Shown here one piece after another: positions 43,898 to 53,290 of a stretch of DNA of 64,000 nt; positions within the stretch are counted from its first letter, which is position 1; each line of letters starts with the position of its first letter. The notes under the pieces were generated by a model that saw only the letters and a list, made by a program, of their open reading frames with translations, had not been told where the DNA came from and made no database searches. The stretch comes from Duganella sp. CF458 (GTDB lineage Bacteria; Pseudomonadota; Gammaproteobacteria; Burkholderiales; Burkholderiaceae_D). The stretch is from positions 612,821 to 676,820 of the forward strand of contig NZ_FOOF01000001.1 in the NCBI RefSeq assembly GCF_900113115.1. Reading direction: 5' to 3'. The translations under genes and the position numbers were made by a program.

Positions 43898-44962
43898 TTA
43901 CTTGACGATCTGGGCCAGCTCGCCGGCCTTGTAACGCTCAGCCATCTTCTCCAGCGAGACCGGCTTGATCATCGACGCACGGCCTTCGCAGCCGAACGAC
44001 AGGAAGCGTGCCTTGACCACTTCTTCAGCGGCAGCGCGGGCTGGCTTCAGGAAGTCGCGCGGGTCGAACTTCGATGGATTCTCGAACATGTACTTGCGCA
44101 CGGCAGCGGTCATGGCCAGGCGGATATCGGTATCGATATTGATCTTGCGCACGCCGTGACGGATGCCTTCCTGGATTTCTTCCACCGGCACGCCGTAGGT
44201 TTCCTTCATGTCGCCGCCGAATTCGCGGATGATGGCCAGCAGTTCCTGCGGCACCGAGGAAGAACCGTGCATCACCAGGTGGGTGTTAGGGATGCGGGCG
44301 TGGATTTCCTTGATGCGGTCGATCGCCAGGATGTCGCCGGTTGGCTTGCGGGTGAACTTGTAGGCGCCGTGCGAGGTGCCGATCGCGATCGCCAGCGCGT
44401 CGCACTGGGTCTTCTGCACGAAGTCGGCAGCTTGTGCCACGTCGGTCAGCAGCTGTTCGCGGGTCATGGTGCCTTCCGCGCCGTGGCCGTCTTCCTTGTC
44501 GCCCTTCATGGTTTCCAGGGAACCCAGCACGCCCAGTTCCGCTTCCACGGTCACGCCGATCGAGTGGGAGAACTTCACCACTTCTTTCGACACTTCCACG
44601 TTGTATTCGTAGGAAGCGACGGACTTGCCGTCAGCCATCAGGGAGCCGTCCATCATCACGGAGGAGAAGCCGGACTTGATGGCAGCCATGCAGACTGCCG
44701 GCGACTGGCCGTGGTCCTGGTGCATCACGACCGGGATGTGCGGGTAGGCTTCGATCGCTGCGTCGATCAGGTGGCGCAGGAAGGCTTCGCCAGCGTATTT
44801 ACGGGCGCCGGCGGAAGCCTGCATGATCACCGGCGCGTTGACGGCGTCGGCGGCGGCCATGATGGCCTGCACTTGTTCCAGGTTGTTGACGTTGAAAGCC
44901 GGGATGCCGTAGCCGTGTTCAGCGGCGTGGTCCAGCAGTTGGCGCATGGATACGAGGGACAT
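43898..44962 (-). CDS. fba: Class II fructose-1,6-bisphosphate aldolase
   Basis: The 354-residue Zn-dependent aldolase has [36 protein letters not shown] with the Zn-binding His residues, [15 protein letters not shown], and [11 protein letters not shown]. It cleaves FBP to DHAP and glyceraldehyde-3-phosphate and works in reverse in gluconeogenesis. The subtype (with [12 protein letters not shown] in the tail) is the one common in proteobacteria. It follows pyk by 37 bases. Confidence 0.96.
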   Translation of the reverse strand: MSLVSMRQLLDHAAEHGYGIPAFNVNNLEQVQAIMAAADAVNAPVIMQASAGARKYAGEAFLRHLIDAAIEAYPHIPVVMHQDHGQSPAVCMAAIKSGFSSVMMDGSLMADGKSVASYEYNVEVSKEVVKFSHSIGVTVEAELGVLGSLETMKGDKEDGHGAEGTMTREQLLTDVAQAADFVQKTQCDALAIAIGTSHGAYKFTRKPTGDILAIDRIKEIHARIPNTHLVMHGSSSVPQELLAIIREFGGDMKETYGVPVEEIQEGIRHGVRKINIDTDIRLAMTAAVRKYMFENPSKFDPRDFLKPARAAAEEVVKARFLSFGCEGRASMIKPVSLEKMAERYKAGELAQIVK

Positions 44963-44999
44963 GGTAGAACTCCAATAACAATAAAGAAATCGTTAGCGT

Positions 45000-46469
45000 T
45001 TATCGTGCCGAGTCGGCGCGGTGAGTAAACTCACCTACTTTCACGATACGCAGTGCGTTCGTGCCGCCCACCTTGCCCATCGGCGCACCCCAGGTAACCA
45101 CAATCATATCGCCCTTCTGGGCAATACCCTGTCTTACCAGGAGGTCTTCCGCGTTGCGCAACACGACGTCGGTCGGTGCGTCCTGCATCAGTTGGTGGGT
45201 GCACACGTTACGGTACAAGGCCAGCTTGCGCTGGGTGGTGGTGCTCGGCGTGAGCGCAATAATCGGGGTGTCGATGTTGTGGCGGCTCATCCACAGCGCG
45301 GTGGAGCCGGATTCGGTCAGGGCCACAATCGCCTTCACGCGCAGGTGGTGCGCGGTGAACAGGGCGCCATAGGCGATCGACTGGTCGATGCGGGTGAAGC
45401 GGGCGTTCAGGAAGTCCGCATCGAGTTTGTTGTATTCGGATTGCTCGGCTTCGGTGCAGATGGCCGCCATCATTTCCACAGTTTCCACCGGGTATTTACC
45501 GGACGCGGTTTCGGCCGAGGTCATCACGGCATCGGTACCGTCCAGCACGGCGTTGGCCACGTCGGACACTTCGGCGCGGGTCGGCACGGCGTTGAAGATC
45601 ATCGACTCCATCATCTGGGTCGCGGTGATGGCGATCTTGTTCGACTCGCGCGCCATGCGGATCATGCGCTTTTGCAGCGCAGGCACGGCGGCATTGCCTA
45701 CTTCGACAGCCAGGTCGCCGCGGGCCACCATGATGCCGTCGGAGGCGTTCAGGATTTCCTGCAGCGCAGGAATCGCTTCAGCGCGCTCGATCTTGGCGAT
45801 CATCATCGGCTTGAAGCCGAACGGCTCGCCGGCGATATTCGCCAGCTGGCGCGCCATTTCCATATCGGTGGAGTTTTTCGGGAACGAGATCGCCAGGTAA
45901 TCGGCCTGGAACGACATCGCGGTCTTGATGTCTTCCATGTCCTTGGCGGTCAGCGCCGGCGCGGTCAGGCCGCCGCCCTGGCGGTTGATGCCCTTGTTGT
46001 TGGACAGCTCGCCGCCGATCTTCACGGTGGTATAGATTTCGCTGCCGACGATCTTGTCCACGGTCAGCACGATCAGGCCATCGTTCAGCAGCAGCACGTC
46101 GGCCGGCCGCACGTCGCTCGGCAGGCTCTTGTAGTCCAGGCCCACACGCTCCTGGTTGCCCAGTTCGCCGTTCTCGCCCCATTTGGCATCCAGGATGAAC
46201 TTGTCGCCCTTGGCCAGCTCGATCTTGTTGTTCTCGAACTTGCCGATACGGATCTTCGGACCCTGCATGTCGGCCATGATCGCCACTTCCTTGCCGCATT
46301 CCGCAGCCGCCTGTCGCACCAGGGCAGCGCGATCGATATGATCCTGCGCCTTGCCGTGGGAGAAATTCAGGCGGACCACGTCGACGCCTGCCTTGATCAT
46401 CTGGATCAGGATGCTGAGGTCGGTCGAAGCTGGGCCGATAGTTGCGACGATCTTGGTACCACGTGCCAT
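45000..46469 (-). CDS. pyk: Pyruvate kinase
   Basis: The 489-residue enzyme has TKIVATIGPAS at the start, VVRLNFSHG, the active-site block MMIAKIERAEAIPALQEI, GIMVARGDLAVEVG, and ATQMMESMI. It makes pyruvate and ATP from PEP. It is read in the direction pgk-pyk-fba and preceded by a terminator after pgk, so it may have its own promoter in the 64-base gap. Confidence 0.96.
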   Translation of the reverse strand: MARGTKIVATIGPASTDLSILIQMIKAGVDVVRLNFSHGKAQDHIDRAALVRQAAAECGKEVAIMADMQGPKIRIGKFENNKIELAKGDKFILDAKWGENGELGNQERVGLDYKSLPSDVRPADVLLLNDGLIVLTVDKIVGSEIYTTVKIGGELSNNKGINRQGGGLTAPALTAKDMEDIKTAMSFQADYLAISFPKNSTDMEMARQLANIAGEPFGFKPMMIAKIERAEAIPALQEILNASDGIMVARGDLAVEVGNAAVPALQKRMIRMARESNKIAITATQMMESMIFNAVPTRAEVSDVANAVLDGTDAVMTSAETASGKYPVETVEMMAAICTEAEQSEYNKLDADFLNARFTRIDQSIAYGALFTAHHLRVKAIVALTESGSTALWMSRHNIDTPIIALTPSTTTQRKLALYRNVCTHQLMQDAPTDVVLRNAEDLLVRQGIAQKGDMIVVTWGAPMGKVGGTNALRIVKVGEFTHRADSAR

Positions 46470-46502
46470 GAAGGTTTCCTTCGTGTGAGCTTAAAAAAGT
46501 TC

Positions 46503-46527
46503 AAAAGGCGCCTTGCGGGCGCCTTTT
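46503..46527 (-). terminator. Terminator between pgk and pyk
   Basis: AAAAGGCGCC (46503-46512), loop TTGCG and GGCGCCTTTT (46518-46527) make a perfect 10-base stem with an A/T-run on either side. It lies 7 bases after the pgk stop in the direction of transcription, so transcription of pyk is probably attenuated or separate. Confidence 0.85.
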
Positions 46528-46533
46528 ACCGTG

Positions 46534-47727
46534 TTACTGGGCGCGTTGCGCCAGGATTTCCACTGCCGGCAGGGTCTTCCCTTCCAGGAATTCCAGGAAG
46601 GCGCCGCCGCCGGTGGAGATATAGCCGATCTTCTCAGTGATCTGGTACTTGGCGATGGCAGCCAGGGTGTCGCCACCGCCGGCGATCGAGAAACCCTTGG
46701 AGCTGGCGATCGCCATGGCCAGGGTCTTGGTGCCTTCGCCGAACTGATCGAACTCGAACACACCGACCGGGCCGTTCCAGACGATAGTGCCGGCTCCGGC
46801 GATCTGGGCGGCCAGCTTGGCGGCAGTCTTAGGGCCGATGTCCAGGATCATGTCATCGTCCGCCACGTCGGCCACGTCCTTCACGGTCGCCACGGCGGTT
46901 GGCGAAAACTCCTTGGCACACACCACGTCTTCCGGAATCGGCACCTGGGCACCACGGGCAGCCATCATTTCGATGATGGCTTTGGCATCCGCCACCAGGT
47001 CGGCTTCCGCCAGCGACTTGCCGATCTTCAGGCCGGCAGCCAGCATGAAGGTATTGGCAATGCCGCCACCGACGATCAGGTTGTCGACCTTGTCGGCCAG
47101 CGATTTCAGGATCGACAGCTTGGTCGACACTTTCGAACCGGCCACGATGGCCAGCAGCGGACGAGCCGGCGCGCCCAGGGCCTTGCCCAGCGCATCGAGC
47201 TCAGCGGCCAGCAGCGGGCCGGCGCAAGCGATCGGAGCAAACTTGGCGATACCGTGGGTAGTCGCCTCGGCGCGGTGCGCGGTGCCGAAAGCATCGTTCA
47301 CGTACACGTCGCACAGCTTGGCCATTTTCTCGGCCAGCGCATCGGAATTCTTCTTTTCACCCTTGTTGACGCGGCAGTTTTCCAGCAGCACAACCTGGCC
47401 GGCAGCGACTTCCACGCCATCGACCCAGTCCTGCTTCAGTTCAACCGGCTGGCCCAGCAGCTCGGACATGCGCTTGGCGATGGGCGCCAGGCTGTCCTCG
47501 GCTTTGAACTCGCCTTCGGTCGGACGGCCCAGGTGGGAAGTCACCATGACCTTGGCGCCAGCGCCCAGGGCCGCCTTAATCGCCGGAATCGAAGCACGAA
47601 TGCGCGTATCTTCGGTGATATTGCCCGCATCATCCTGCGGCACGTTCAGATCTGCACGGATAAAGACGCGCTTGCCCTGCAGCGCGTTGTGCGCTACGAG
47701 GTCTTCCAGGCGGTTGAATTTCAGCAT
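46534..47727 (-). CDS. pgk: Phosphoglycerate kinase
   Basis: The 397-residue enzyme has [53 protein letters not shown] and the C-terminal GGGDTLAAI with [20 protein letters not shown]. It transfers phosphate from 1,3-bisphosphoglycerate to ADP. It begins the glycolytic part of this operon-like block; gap is not within the window. Confidence 0.97.
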   Translation of the reverse strand: MLKFNRLEDLVAHNALQGKRVFIRADLNVPQDDAGNITEDTRIRASIPAIKAALGAGAKVMVTSHLGRPTEGEFKAEDSLAPIAKRMSELLGQPVELKQDWVDGVEVAAGQVVLLENCRVNKGEKKNSDALAEKMAKLCDVYVNDAFGTAHRAEATTHGIAKFAPIACAGPLLAAELDALGKALGAPARPLLAIVAGSKVSTKLSILKSLADKVDNLIVGGGIANTFMLAAGLKIGKSLAEADLVADAKAIIEMMAARGAQVPIPEDVVCAKEFSPTAVATVKDVADVADDDMILDIGPKTAAKLAAQIAGAGTIVWNGPVGVFEFDQFGEGTKTLAMAIASSKGFSIAGGGDTLAAIAKYQITEKIGYISTGGGAFLEFLEGKTLPAVEILAQRAQ

Positions 47728-47817
47728 GGTTACTCAGGGGTCACAGTTGGAAAGAGCGCTATTTTACCTTAAGCCGGAGGCGCTTAGCCGCTTGTTAAGC
47801 TCGGGGAAAGCCGATAT

Positions 47818-48549
47818 TTAATTGTCAATCCAACCATATTTCTCGCGAATGGAACGTGCGCTGCCATCCATCTCCATCTGGGCCAGCGCTTCCGCCAGGC
47901 GGGCCGCCATCTGCGGCTGGCAGGATAGCGAGCAGGCCAGGTAATTGTAGGTTGGACCCAAGGGCGGGCTGACGAAGGTCTTCGCCGCCGCTTCGGCTGA
48001 CAGCAAGAGCTCCTTGCCTTCGGCGAGCGGGCCGTACCATGCGTCGATACGGTGTTGCAGCAGCATCTTGGGCGGAGTCTGCGCCTGGTTCAGCTCGCGG
48101 ATTTGATCACCGCTGAAACCCTCCTCGCGCAAGATGTGCAAGCCGGCGGTCCCGCGCGACACGCCGATGGCGTGGAAGCTGGCGCGCGCTTCGCCAAAGG
48201 TGCGGACCGACTTCTTCAAAGAAAAGAAGGCGCGGTTGACTTTGGCCAGCGGAGCAATCCAGGTGTAGCGGTTTTCCCGCGGCGCCACACGGGCCAGCGG
48301 AATGATCAGCAGGTTGCGCGCAGACGGATGGGCAACGATCGCCAACGCGCGATTGCTCGGCACGACTTCCAGCCTGACGTCATAGCCCGCGCGCCTGAGC
48401 GCCTCGAGGGCAATATCGCCTGCCACGCCTTTGCGCTCCGGGTCGTTCAGCGTCAGCGGAGGCACCGCCATCAGGTACATGGTCACCTGCTCCGCCCGGC
48501 AGCCAGCGGCAACGCAGCCCAGCAGCAGTGCCAGCAACAGCTTCCCCAT
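47818..48549 (-). CDS. Periplasmic substrate-binding protein (family 3 type)
   Basis: The 243-residue protein has a signal sequence (LLLALLLGCVAAGCRA) that may end in a lipobox. It has a family-3 solute-binding fold: VPPLTLNDPERKGVAGDIAL, YDVRLEVVPSNRALAIV, and ending with EALAQMEMDGSARSIREKYG. No ABC permease or ATPase gene is adjacent, so it may be an orphan sensor-type binding protein as found often in Oxalobacteraceae. Ligand unknown. Confidence 0.8.
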   Translation of the reverse strand: MGKLLLALLLGCVAAGCRAEQVTMYLMAVPPLTLNDPERKGVAGDIALEALRRAGYDVRLEVVPSNRALAIVAHPSARNLLIIPLARVAPRENRYTWIAPLAKVNRAFFSLKKSVRTFGEARASFHAIGVSRGTAGLHILREEGFSGDQIRELNQAQTPPKMLLQHRIDAWYGPLAEGKELLLSAEAAAKTFVSPPLGPTYNYLACSLSCQPQMAARLAEALAQMEMDGSARSIREKYGWIDN

Positions 48550-48605
48550 CTTCGCCTCCAGCGTTTACTTCATTGTAGGGCGGAAAAAGCCGTTGGCTGG
48601 AACGG

Positions 48606-49439
48606 TCAAGCCTTGGCGCGAAATTGGGCAGGTGCCAGGCCCAGGAGTTGGCGCATGCAGCGCGCCATATGGCTGGGATGGGCAAAGCCCGCTTCCAGCG
48701 CAATTTCGGTGTTGCTGAGTTTGCCTTGCAGCAGAAGCTGGCGAGCGCGTTCGACGCGGCAAATCAGGACGTAACGGTGCACGGGCATGCCCGCCGCATG
48801 GCGGAACAGTTCCTTGAAATGGGAAACGCTAAAGCCCGTTACTGCAGCCAATTCCACCAGGGTCAGGTCCTGGTCGAGGTTGGCTTCGACGTAATCTTGC
48901 ACAGCCTGCAGTTGCCAGGCGGGCAAGGCGCGCACGGGTGCCGCGGCGGGCCGGAGGGATGCAAGCGTTTGCCGTAGCAGCAAGCGGGCCGCCAGGGCGC
49001 TGGCGAGGCTGTCCGCAAAGATGCGGCCGCCAGGGTGGCCGTCTTGCTCTTCGGCCCGCATCATCCAGCCGATGCGCTCAATTTGCGGGTCGCGGATGTG
49101 GATGGCGGGCACCAGCCCAGGATCCAAGCGCATGTGTCCGGCGGCATCCTGCAGCAGGGAGGGATTCAGGCGCAGCAGTAACGAGGTAGCGGGTGCCGTC
49201 AGCGTCCAGCGGGTGCTGGAGCCTGCAGGCACCACGCAGAACTGGCCATGCAGCCTGGCTCCCTGCCGCTCGTAACGGCCAGCGCGGTAGCTGACCGGCA
49301 CCGGCGCGCCCAAATGCAGGCATAACACGTGACGATCGTCCAGCGGCGAGTCGAAGCGGCCTTGCGGGACGGGCGAAGTCAAAACGTCCAGCAGCGGCAC
49401 CTCGTCCCGCACCGGGTAGCAGCTAGGTCTGGCAGTCAT
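48606..49439 (-). CDS. AraC-family transcriptional regulator
   Basis: The 277-residue protein has an N-terminal cupin-like sensing domain and a C-terminal pair of helix-turn-helices: LVELAAVTGFSVSHFKELFR and SNTEIALEAGFAHPSHMARC. It is divergent from the Tat-exported hydrolase gene. The start codon belongs to the third of three tandem 11-base repeats, each containing AGGA and an ATG. Confidence 0.9.
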   Translation of the reverse strand: MTARPSCYPVRDEVPLLDVLTSPVPQGRFDSPLDDRHVLCLHLGAPVPVSYRAGRYERQGARLHGQFCVVPAGSSTRWTLTAPATSLLLRLNPSLLQDAAGHMRLDPGLVPAIHIRDPQIERIGWMMRAEEQDGHPGGRIFADSLASALAARLLLRQTLASLRPAAAPVRALPAWQLQAVQDYVEANLDQDLTLVELAAVTGFSVSHFKELFRHAAGMPVHRYVLICRVERARQLLLQGKLSNTEIALEAGFAHPSHMARCMRQLLGLAPAQFRAKA

Positions 49440-49469
49440 TGCGTCCTCATTACGTCCTCATTGCGTCCT
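49437..49469 (-). repeat. Three tandem 11-base SD-ATG repeats at the AraC start
   Basis: On the minus strand the unit AGGACGCAATG is repeated three times (middle copy AGGACGTAATG). Each unit has a Shine-Dalgarno AGGA, four bases, then ATG. The first ATG (49461) reads M-R-T-stop and its TAA overlaps the second ATG. The second ATG (49450) reads M-R-T-Q-stop and its TGA overlaps the third ATG (49439), the AraC start. Confidence 0.85.
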
Positions 49470-49621
49470 CTCTCACAGGAACTGGGAGAGTGCGCCAGTT
49501 CTGCCCCGGGCGCAATAAAAAAACAGCCGATCGTGCTCGCCAGCGGCCGTTCATGCGCGCGACCGGCGGACGGCGCCGATAGGATGGCGAGACCACAAAG
49601 CCACCTGCATGGAGACCGCAA

Positions 49622-50581
49622 TTGAAACGCCGAAATTTCCTTTCCCTGGCCGGCAACGCGCTGGCCGCCAGCGCCCTGACGCCGTTGTCCATCGCCGCGC
49701 CCGCCAGCCCGGCCGCCACCAGCGAAGCGGCGCAGTTCCGCGCCGCGCGCCGCTTCGCGACACTGCAATACGGCCGAATCGCCTATGTTGAACGTGGGGC
49801 TGGTCCGGCGGCCGCCCTGTTCCTGCATGGCGCCCCGCTGAACGGCTTGCAGTGGCGCGGTGCGCTGGAACGCCTGTCGCCTTACCGCCGCTGCATCGCG
49901 CCTGATTTCATGGGCCTCGGCTATTCCGAGGTGCCCGCCGGCCAGTCGCTGGCCGCCTCCGCCCAGGCCGAGATGCTGGCCGCGCTGCTCGACAAGCTGG
50001 GCACCGGCGCGGTGGACATCGTCGCCAGCGACAGCGGTGGCGCAGTGGCGCAACTCTTCCTGCTGCGCTACCCACAACGCGTGCGCAGCCTGATGCTGAC
50101 CAACTGCGACATCGAGCCGCACAGCCCGCCCGCCGAAATCGCGCCAGTGCTGGAGATGGCCCGCAACGGCACCTTGGCCGACGACACTGCCAAATGGCTG
50201 ACCGACAAGGCCCTGGCCCGCTCGACGTTTGGCGCCGCCGTGTTCCACAACCCGTCACAACTGACTGACGACATCATCGAGTACTACGCAGCCCCGCTGG
50301 TGAGCTCACCACTGCGCCGCACGCAGTACCACGAATTCCACAACGCCCTGTCGCCGAACCCGCTAGCCGGCATCGAAGCGCGATTGCGGCTCAGCACTGT
50401 GCCGGTACGGATGGTCTGGGGCGCCAGCGATACCATCTTTACCATGGCCGACGCACGCTATCTCGACCGGCTCTTCCCGCGCTCACAAGGCATCCGCGCC
50501 ATCCCGGAAGGCAAGCTGTTCTTCCAGGAGGAATTCCCCGACATCATTGCGGAGGAAGCGCGCCGGCTTTGGAAGGCCTAA
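49622..50581 (+). CDS. Alpha/beta hydrolase with Tat-type signal
   Basis: The 319-residue protein starts at TTG with GGAGAC eight bases upstream; no ATG fits. The N-terminus has a twin-arginine motif (KRRNFLSLAG) and a hydrophobic stretch, so Tat export is likely. The fold shows FLHGAPLNGLQWRGAL, nucleophile region IVASDSGGAVAQLF, and late Asp in MVWGASDTIFTM. It resembles haloalkane dehalogenase-like hydrolases, but the nucleophile looks like Ser. Substrate unknown. Confidence 0.82.
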   Translation: MKRRNFLSLAGNALAASALTPLSIAAPASPAATSEAAQFRAARRFATLQYGRIAYVERGAGPAAALFLHGAPLNGLQWRGALERLSPYRRCIAPDFMGLGYSEVPAGQSLAASAQAEMLAALLDKLGTGAVDIVASDSGGAVAQLFLLRYPQRVRSLMLTNCDIEPHSPPAEIAPVLEMARNGTLADDTAKWLTDKALARSTFGAAVFHNPSQLTDDIIEYYAAPLVSSPLRRTQYHEFHNALSPNPLAGIEARLRLSTVPVRMVWGASDTIFTMADARYLDRLFPRSQGIRAIPEGKLFFQEEFPDIIAEEARRLWKA

Positions 50582-50946
50582 TAGCGGATTTCCAGGTTGT
50601 GCCCGTCCGGATCTTCGAAGTAGCAAGCCAGCGCCAGCCCGCGCGCGCCGTACTGCGGCTGCGGCTGGCTGCTGGCGCGGTCCATATGGTTGCCGCCGAA
50701 CGGAATGCGGCGCTCGCGCAGCTGCACGGTCACGCGTTCGAAGTGTGCCGGGTCGACGCGGAAAGCGAGGTGCAAATGCATGGTTGGCGGCTCCGCCAGC
50801 AAGTCCAGTGTGAAGCCCTCGCTGACGCGCACCACCTCGAACGGCCCCGCCTTGCCCTCGTGCTTAAAGCCAAGCACGTCTTCATAAAAGCGGATCGAAG
50901 CTGCCGGGTCGCTCACCCGTAAGATCATGTGGTCAAGTTCCGCCAT
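50578..50946 (-). CDS. VOC-superfamily (glyoxalase/dioxygenase fold) protein
   Basis: The 122-residue protein has the two-module VOC pattern, beginning LDHMILRVSDPAASIRFYED and ending YFEDPDGHNLEIRY, with possible metal ligands His, His and Glu. The stop overlaps the hydrolase stop by 4 bases. The reaction cannot be told from sequence; members include ring-cleavage dioxygenases and resistance proteins. Confidence 0.88.
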   Translation of the reverse strand: MAELDHMILRVSDPAASIRFYEDVLGFKHEGKAGPFEVVRVSEGFTLDLLAEPPTMHLHLAFRVDPAHFERVTVQLRERRIPFGGNHMDRASSQPQPQYGARGLALACYFEDPDGHNLEIRY

Positions 50947-51022
50947 TGTGCCTCCCAACAGTGTTATCGCGATCGCAGGAAATCCGTAGAATACATTGCC
51001 TATTGAATAAGGGGAGATCAAT

Positions 51023-51460
51023 TTGGATCAGCGCATCATTCCAGGACTGCGGGCGGATAACTGGACGCTCGGCATGAGCGAAGACGATATCCGGGCTGCG
51101 TTCGATTACACGCCAACGCGCCAGCGCACTTGCCTGAAATATGAGCAGGTGGATTTTTTCCTCGGCAAAGGGCAGGAATTGCTGTTCATGCACCTTCACG
51201 GCGATTACGACGGCACTTTCCGGGGCATCGGCATTGGTTCGACGCTGGCCGATGTTCAAACCAAGCTTGGCCGCCCCTATTTCAGCGAGGACGGTGTTTT
51301 CAGCGTCGAAGGCTTTCCAGGCATTTCGTTCCTGCTGTCCCCGCGCAAGATGAGCAACTTCTATGGCCTCGATGATGAACCGGGGGACCCGGAAAACCTG
51401 TACGGCTACGCGCTGAAAGACCTGACGATCGAGCGCCTTGTGATCTCTTCCGGCAGTTAG
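51023..51460 (+). CDS. Hypothetical protein with SmpA/BamE-like repeats, unknown
   Basis: The 145-residue protein starts at TTG 51023 with GGGGAG seven bases upstream. Two segments of similar shape are seen: LGMSEDDIRAAFDYTP and IGIGSTLADVQTKLGRPYFS, a G-x(2-4)-DV-x-LG pattern that recurs in proteins with small alpha-beta repeats. No signal peptide. The family is not known to me. It converges with azlD, four bases overlapping. Confidence 0.6.
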   Translation: MDQRIIPGLRADNWTLGMSEDDIRAAFDYTPTRQRTCLKYEQVDFFLGKGQELLFMHLHGDYDGTFRGIGIGSTLADVQTKLGRPYFSEDGVFSVEGFPGISFLLSPRKMSNFYGLDDEPGDPENLYGYALKDLTIERLVISSGS

Positions 51461-51786
51461 CCCACTAGCAAACGAAGCGCAGTGAAACACGCCATGCCGA
51501 ACACGATGGTCTCCAGCATATTGCGGCGGACCAGGTAGTAGGCGATGGCGGTGGCGCCGGCCAGCAGCTTGTAGTTGTGGAAGCTGAATTCAACCGTTCC
51601 TTGCGGGTCGAGCAGCAGGTCCGGCCCGATGATGGCGGCCAAGGCGCATGCCGGCGCATAGCGCAGCATCTCCTGCACGCGGGTCGGGATCGAGACGTGC
51701 TCGCCGATGACCCAGAACGAGGAACGCGTGACCGCAGTTGCGCAAGCCAGGGCGGCAATGGTCAGCCAGACTTCAAGATCAGACAT
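51457..51786 (-). CDS. azlD: AzlD-family branched-chain amino acid exporter subunit
   Basis: The 109-residue protein has about four hydrophobic segments and starts LEVWLTIAALACATAVTRSS, typical of AzlD. With AzlC it forms a LIV-E family exporter for branched-chain amino acids or azaleucine. It overlaps azlC by 8 bases. Confidence 0.85.
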   Translation of the reverse strand: MSDLEVWLTIAALACATAVTRSSFWVIGEHVSIPTRVQEMLRYAPACALAAIIGPDLLLDPQGTVEFSFHNYKLLAGATAIAYYLVRRNMLETIVFGMACFTALRLLVG

Positions 51787-52516
51787 TGGCAGCCTTTCGT
51801 CGTTCGATCATGCCTTCAACTACCATGGCGGTCACCATGCCAACCATTACCGCCGCCAGCAGGCCGAGTTTGTAGGGGAAGCCATGCGCCAGCACGGCGG
51901 TCGCGCCGGCCACCAGCGCGCCGCACAGCGCGGGGCGGCTGGCCACCATGGGCACGGTAATACAGACAATCGCCAGCGTGCCGGCAAAGCCCAGGCCCCA
52001 TTCCGCGGGCACCGCGTTGCCAAGGAAAATCCCGGCAACGGAGCCGAACTGCCAGGCGAACCAGTTCGGGTACAGCAAGCCGCGCAGGTAGGACACCTTG
52101 CCTTCTGCCGGCTTTTCGGTCGGGTAGCGTTGCAGGAACAAGGCAGTCGTCATGTCGCCGGCGCCGTAGCCAAGCAGGAAGCGGCGCCACAACGGCAGCT
52201 TGGCAAAGTGCGGCGCCAGCAAGGCGGCGAAGATCACGAAACGGAGATTGACCACCACCGCCGTCAGGAAGATCACCCAGACCGGTGCGGCAGCGGCAAT
52301 CAGCGGCAGCGAGGCCAGTTGCGCCGAACCGGCAAACACCAGCAGCGTCATGCCCAGCGCCTGCGCCACCGTGAGGCCGGACTTGACCATGGCAACGCCC
52401 ACCACCAAGCCCCAGGCAGCGATGCCAAACAGGGTCGGGGTGCCGTCTTTCAGCCCGGCGCGCCAGGAAGGCTGGTGGTGGGCCGCGACGTCGGGCAGGC
52501 TATCTGGAGAACTCAT
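51779..52516 (-). CDS. azlC: AzlC-family branched-chain amino acid exporter
   Basis: The 245-residue membrane protein has the AzlC pattern LFGIAAWGLVVGVAMVKSGL, LVFAGSAQLASLPLI and VVNLRFVIFAALLAPHF. It is the large subunit of the LIV-E exporter. The start MSSPDSLP (52516) is used; an in-frame ATG 12 bases upstream is less likely. AzlC-AzlD order and overlap are typical. Confidence 0.9.
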   Translation of the reverse strand: MSSPDSLPDVAAHHQPSWRAGLKDGTPTLFGIAAWGLVVGVAMVKSGLTVAQALGMTLLVFAGSAQLASLPLIAAAAPVWVIFLTAVVVNLRFVIFAALLAPHFAKLPLWRRFLLGYGAGDMTTALFLQRYPTEKPAEGKVSYLRGLLYPNWFAWQFGSVAGIFLGNAVPAEWGLGFAGTLAIVCITVPMVASRPALCGALVAGATAVLAHGFPYKLGLLAAVMVGMVTAMVVEGMIERRKAANV

Positions 52517-52614
52517 TGGCAGGTGCACGGGAAAGCCGACATTCTACCGACGAATGCTTCTCGCTGCCGGGATGCATTAAAATCTTGGTTTTTGATCTCG
52601 CGGAGTGTTATAAA

Positions 52615-52803
52615 ATGAGCAACGCCACCCAGCCAGTAGAACTTGATGGCAAAGACCTGCCGGCCTACTGCCCGAATCCAGCCATGCCGCTGTGGTCTTC
52701 GCACCCACGCGTGTTCCTGGACTTCAAGCATGGCGAAGCGAAATGCCCTTACTGCGGCACCCAGTACCAGCTGAAACCGGGCGCCGACGCCGGCCACCAT
52801 TAA
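52615..52803 (+). CDS. CHCC zinc-finger domain protein
   Basis: This 62-residue protein has the CHCC metal-binding pattern with Cys19, His30, Cys44 and Cys47 (AYCPNPAMPLWSSHP and KCPYCGTQYQL). It resembles the zinc-binding domain of mitochondrial complex I subunit NDUFS6 and is widespread as a small stand-alone gene in beta-proteobacteria. CGGAG precedes the ATG. Confidence 0.9.
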   Translation: MSNATQPVELDGKDLPAYCPNPAMPLWSSHPRVFLDFKHGEAKCPYCGTQYQLKPGADAGHH

Positions 52804-52824
52804 TCACCCTTCCCCGGAGCCCGG

Positions 52825-53247
52825 ATGGCAGCGCGTAAACACCAGAATGGCAGTGCGGCAGAAGTCGAAGCGGCCTTTTACGATGCCTTGAACCGGGCCG
52901 ACCTGGAAGCCCTGATGGCGCTGTGGGCGGACGACGAGGAAATCGTCTGCGTCCATCCCGGCGGCCCGCGCCTGATCGGGCATGGCGCCATCCGCGATTC
53001 CTGGAGTGCACTTTTGGAACACGGCGGGTTGCAAATTCGCCCGTCCCAGCTGCATGAGACACACAACCTGATGAGTTCGGTGCATACTGTCATCGAGGGC
53101 GTCACAGCGGCAAGCGGCGAGCCGGCGCACCTGATTGCGACCAATGTGTACGTTAAGACACCGAAGGGTTGGCGCATTGTGTTGCATCATGTGTCTGTAG
53201 CGCCGGGACCTGTTCCCGTCGATCCGCGCGCTCAAATACTGCACTAA
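52825..53247 (+). CDS. NTF2-like (SnoaL-type) protein
   Basis: The 140-residue protein has the cone-shaped NTF2 fold pattern: VEAAFYDALNRADLEALMALW, VHPGGPRLIGHGAIRDSW and GWRIVLHHVSVAP. Such proteins are small-molecule binders or subunits; function here is unknown. It follows the zinc-finger gene by 21 bases and is followed by an A-rich run at 53245. Confidence 0.85.
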   Translation: MAARKHQNGSAAEVEAAFYDALNRADLEALMALWADDEEIVCVHPGGPRLIGHGAIRDSWSALLEHGGLQIRPSQLHETHNLMSSVHTVIEGVTAASGEPAHLIATNVYVKTPKGWRIVLHHVSVAPGPVPVDPRAQILH

Positions 53248-53290
53248 AAAAAAGGGGGATTTGGCCCGCTGGGTCGATCCCGGCCGCGCC

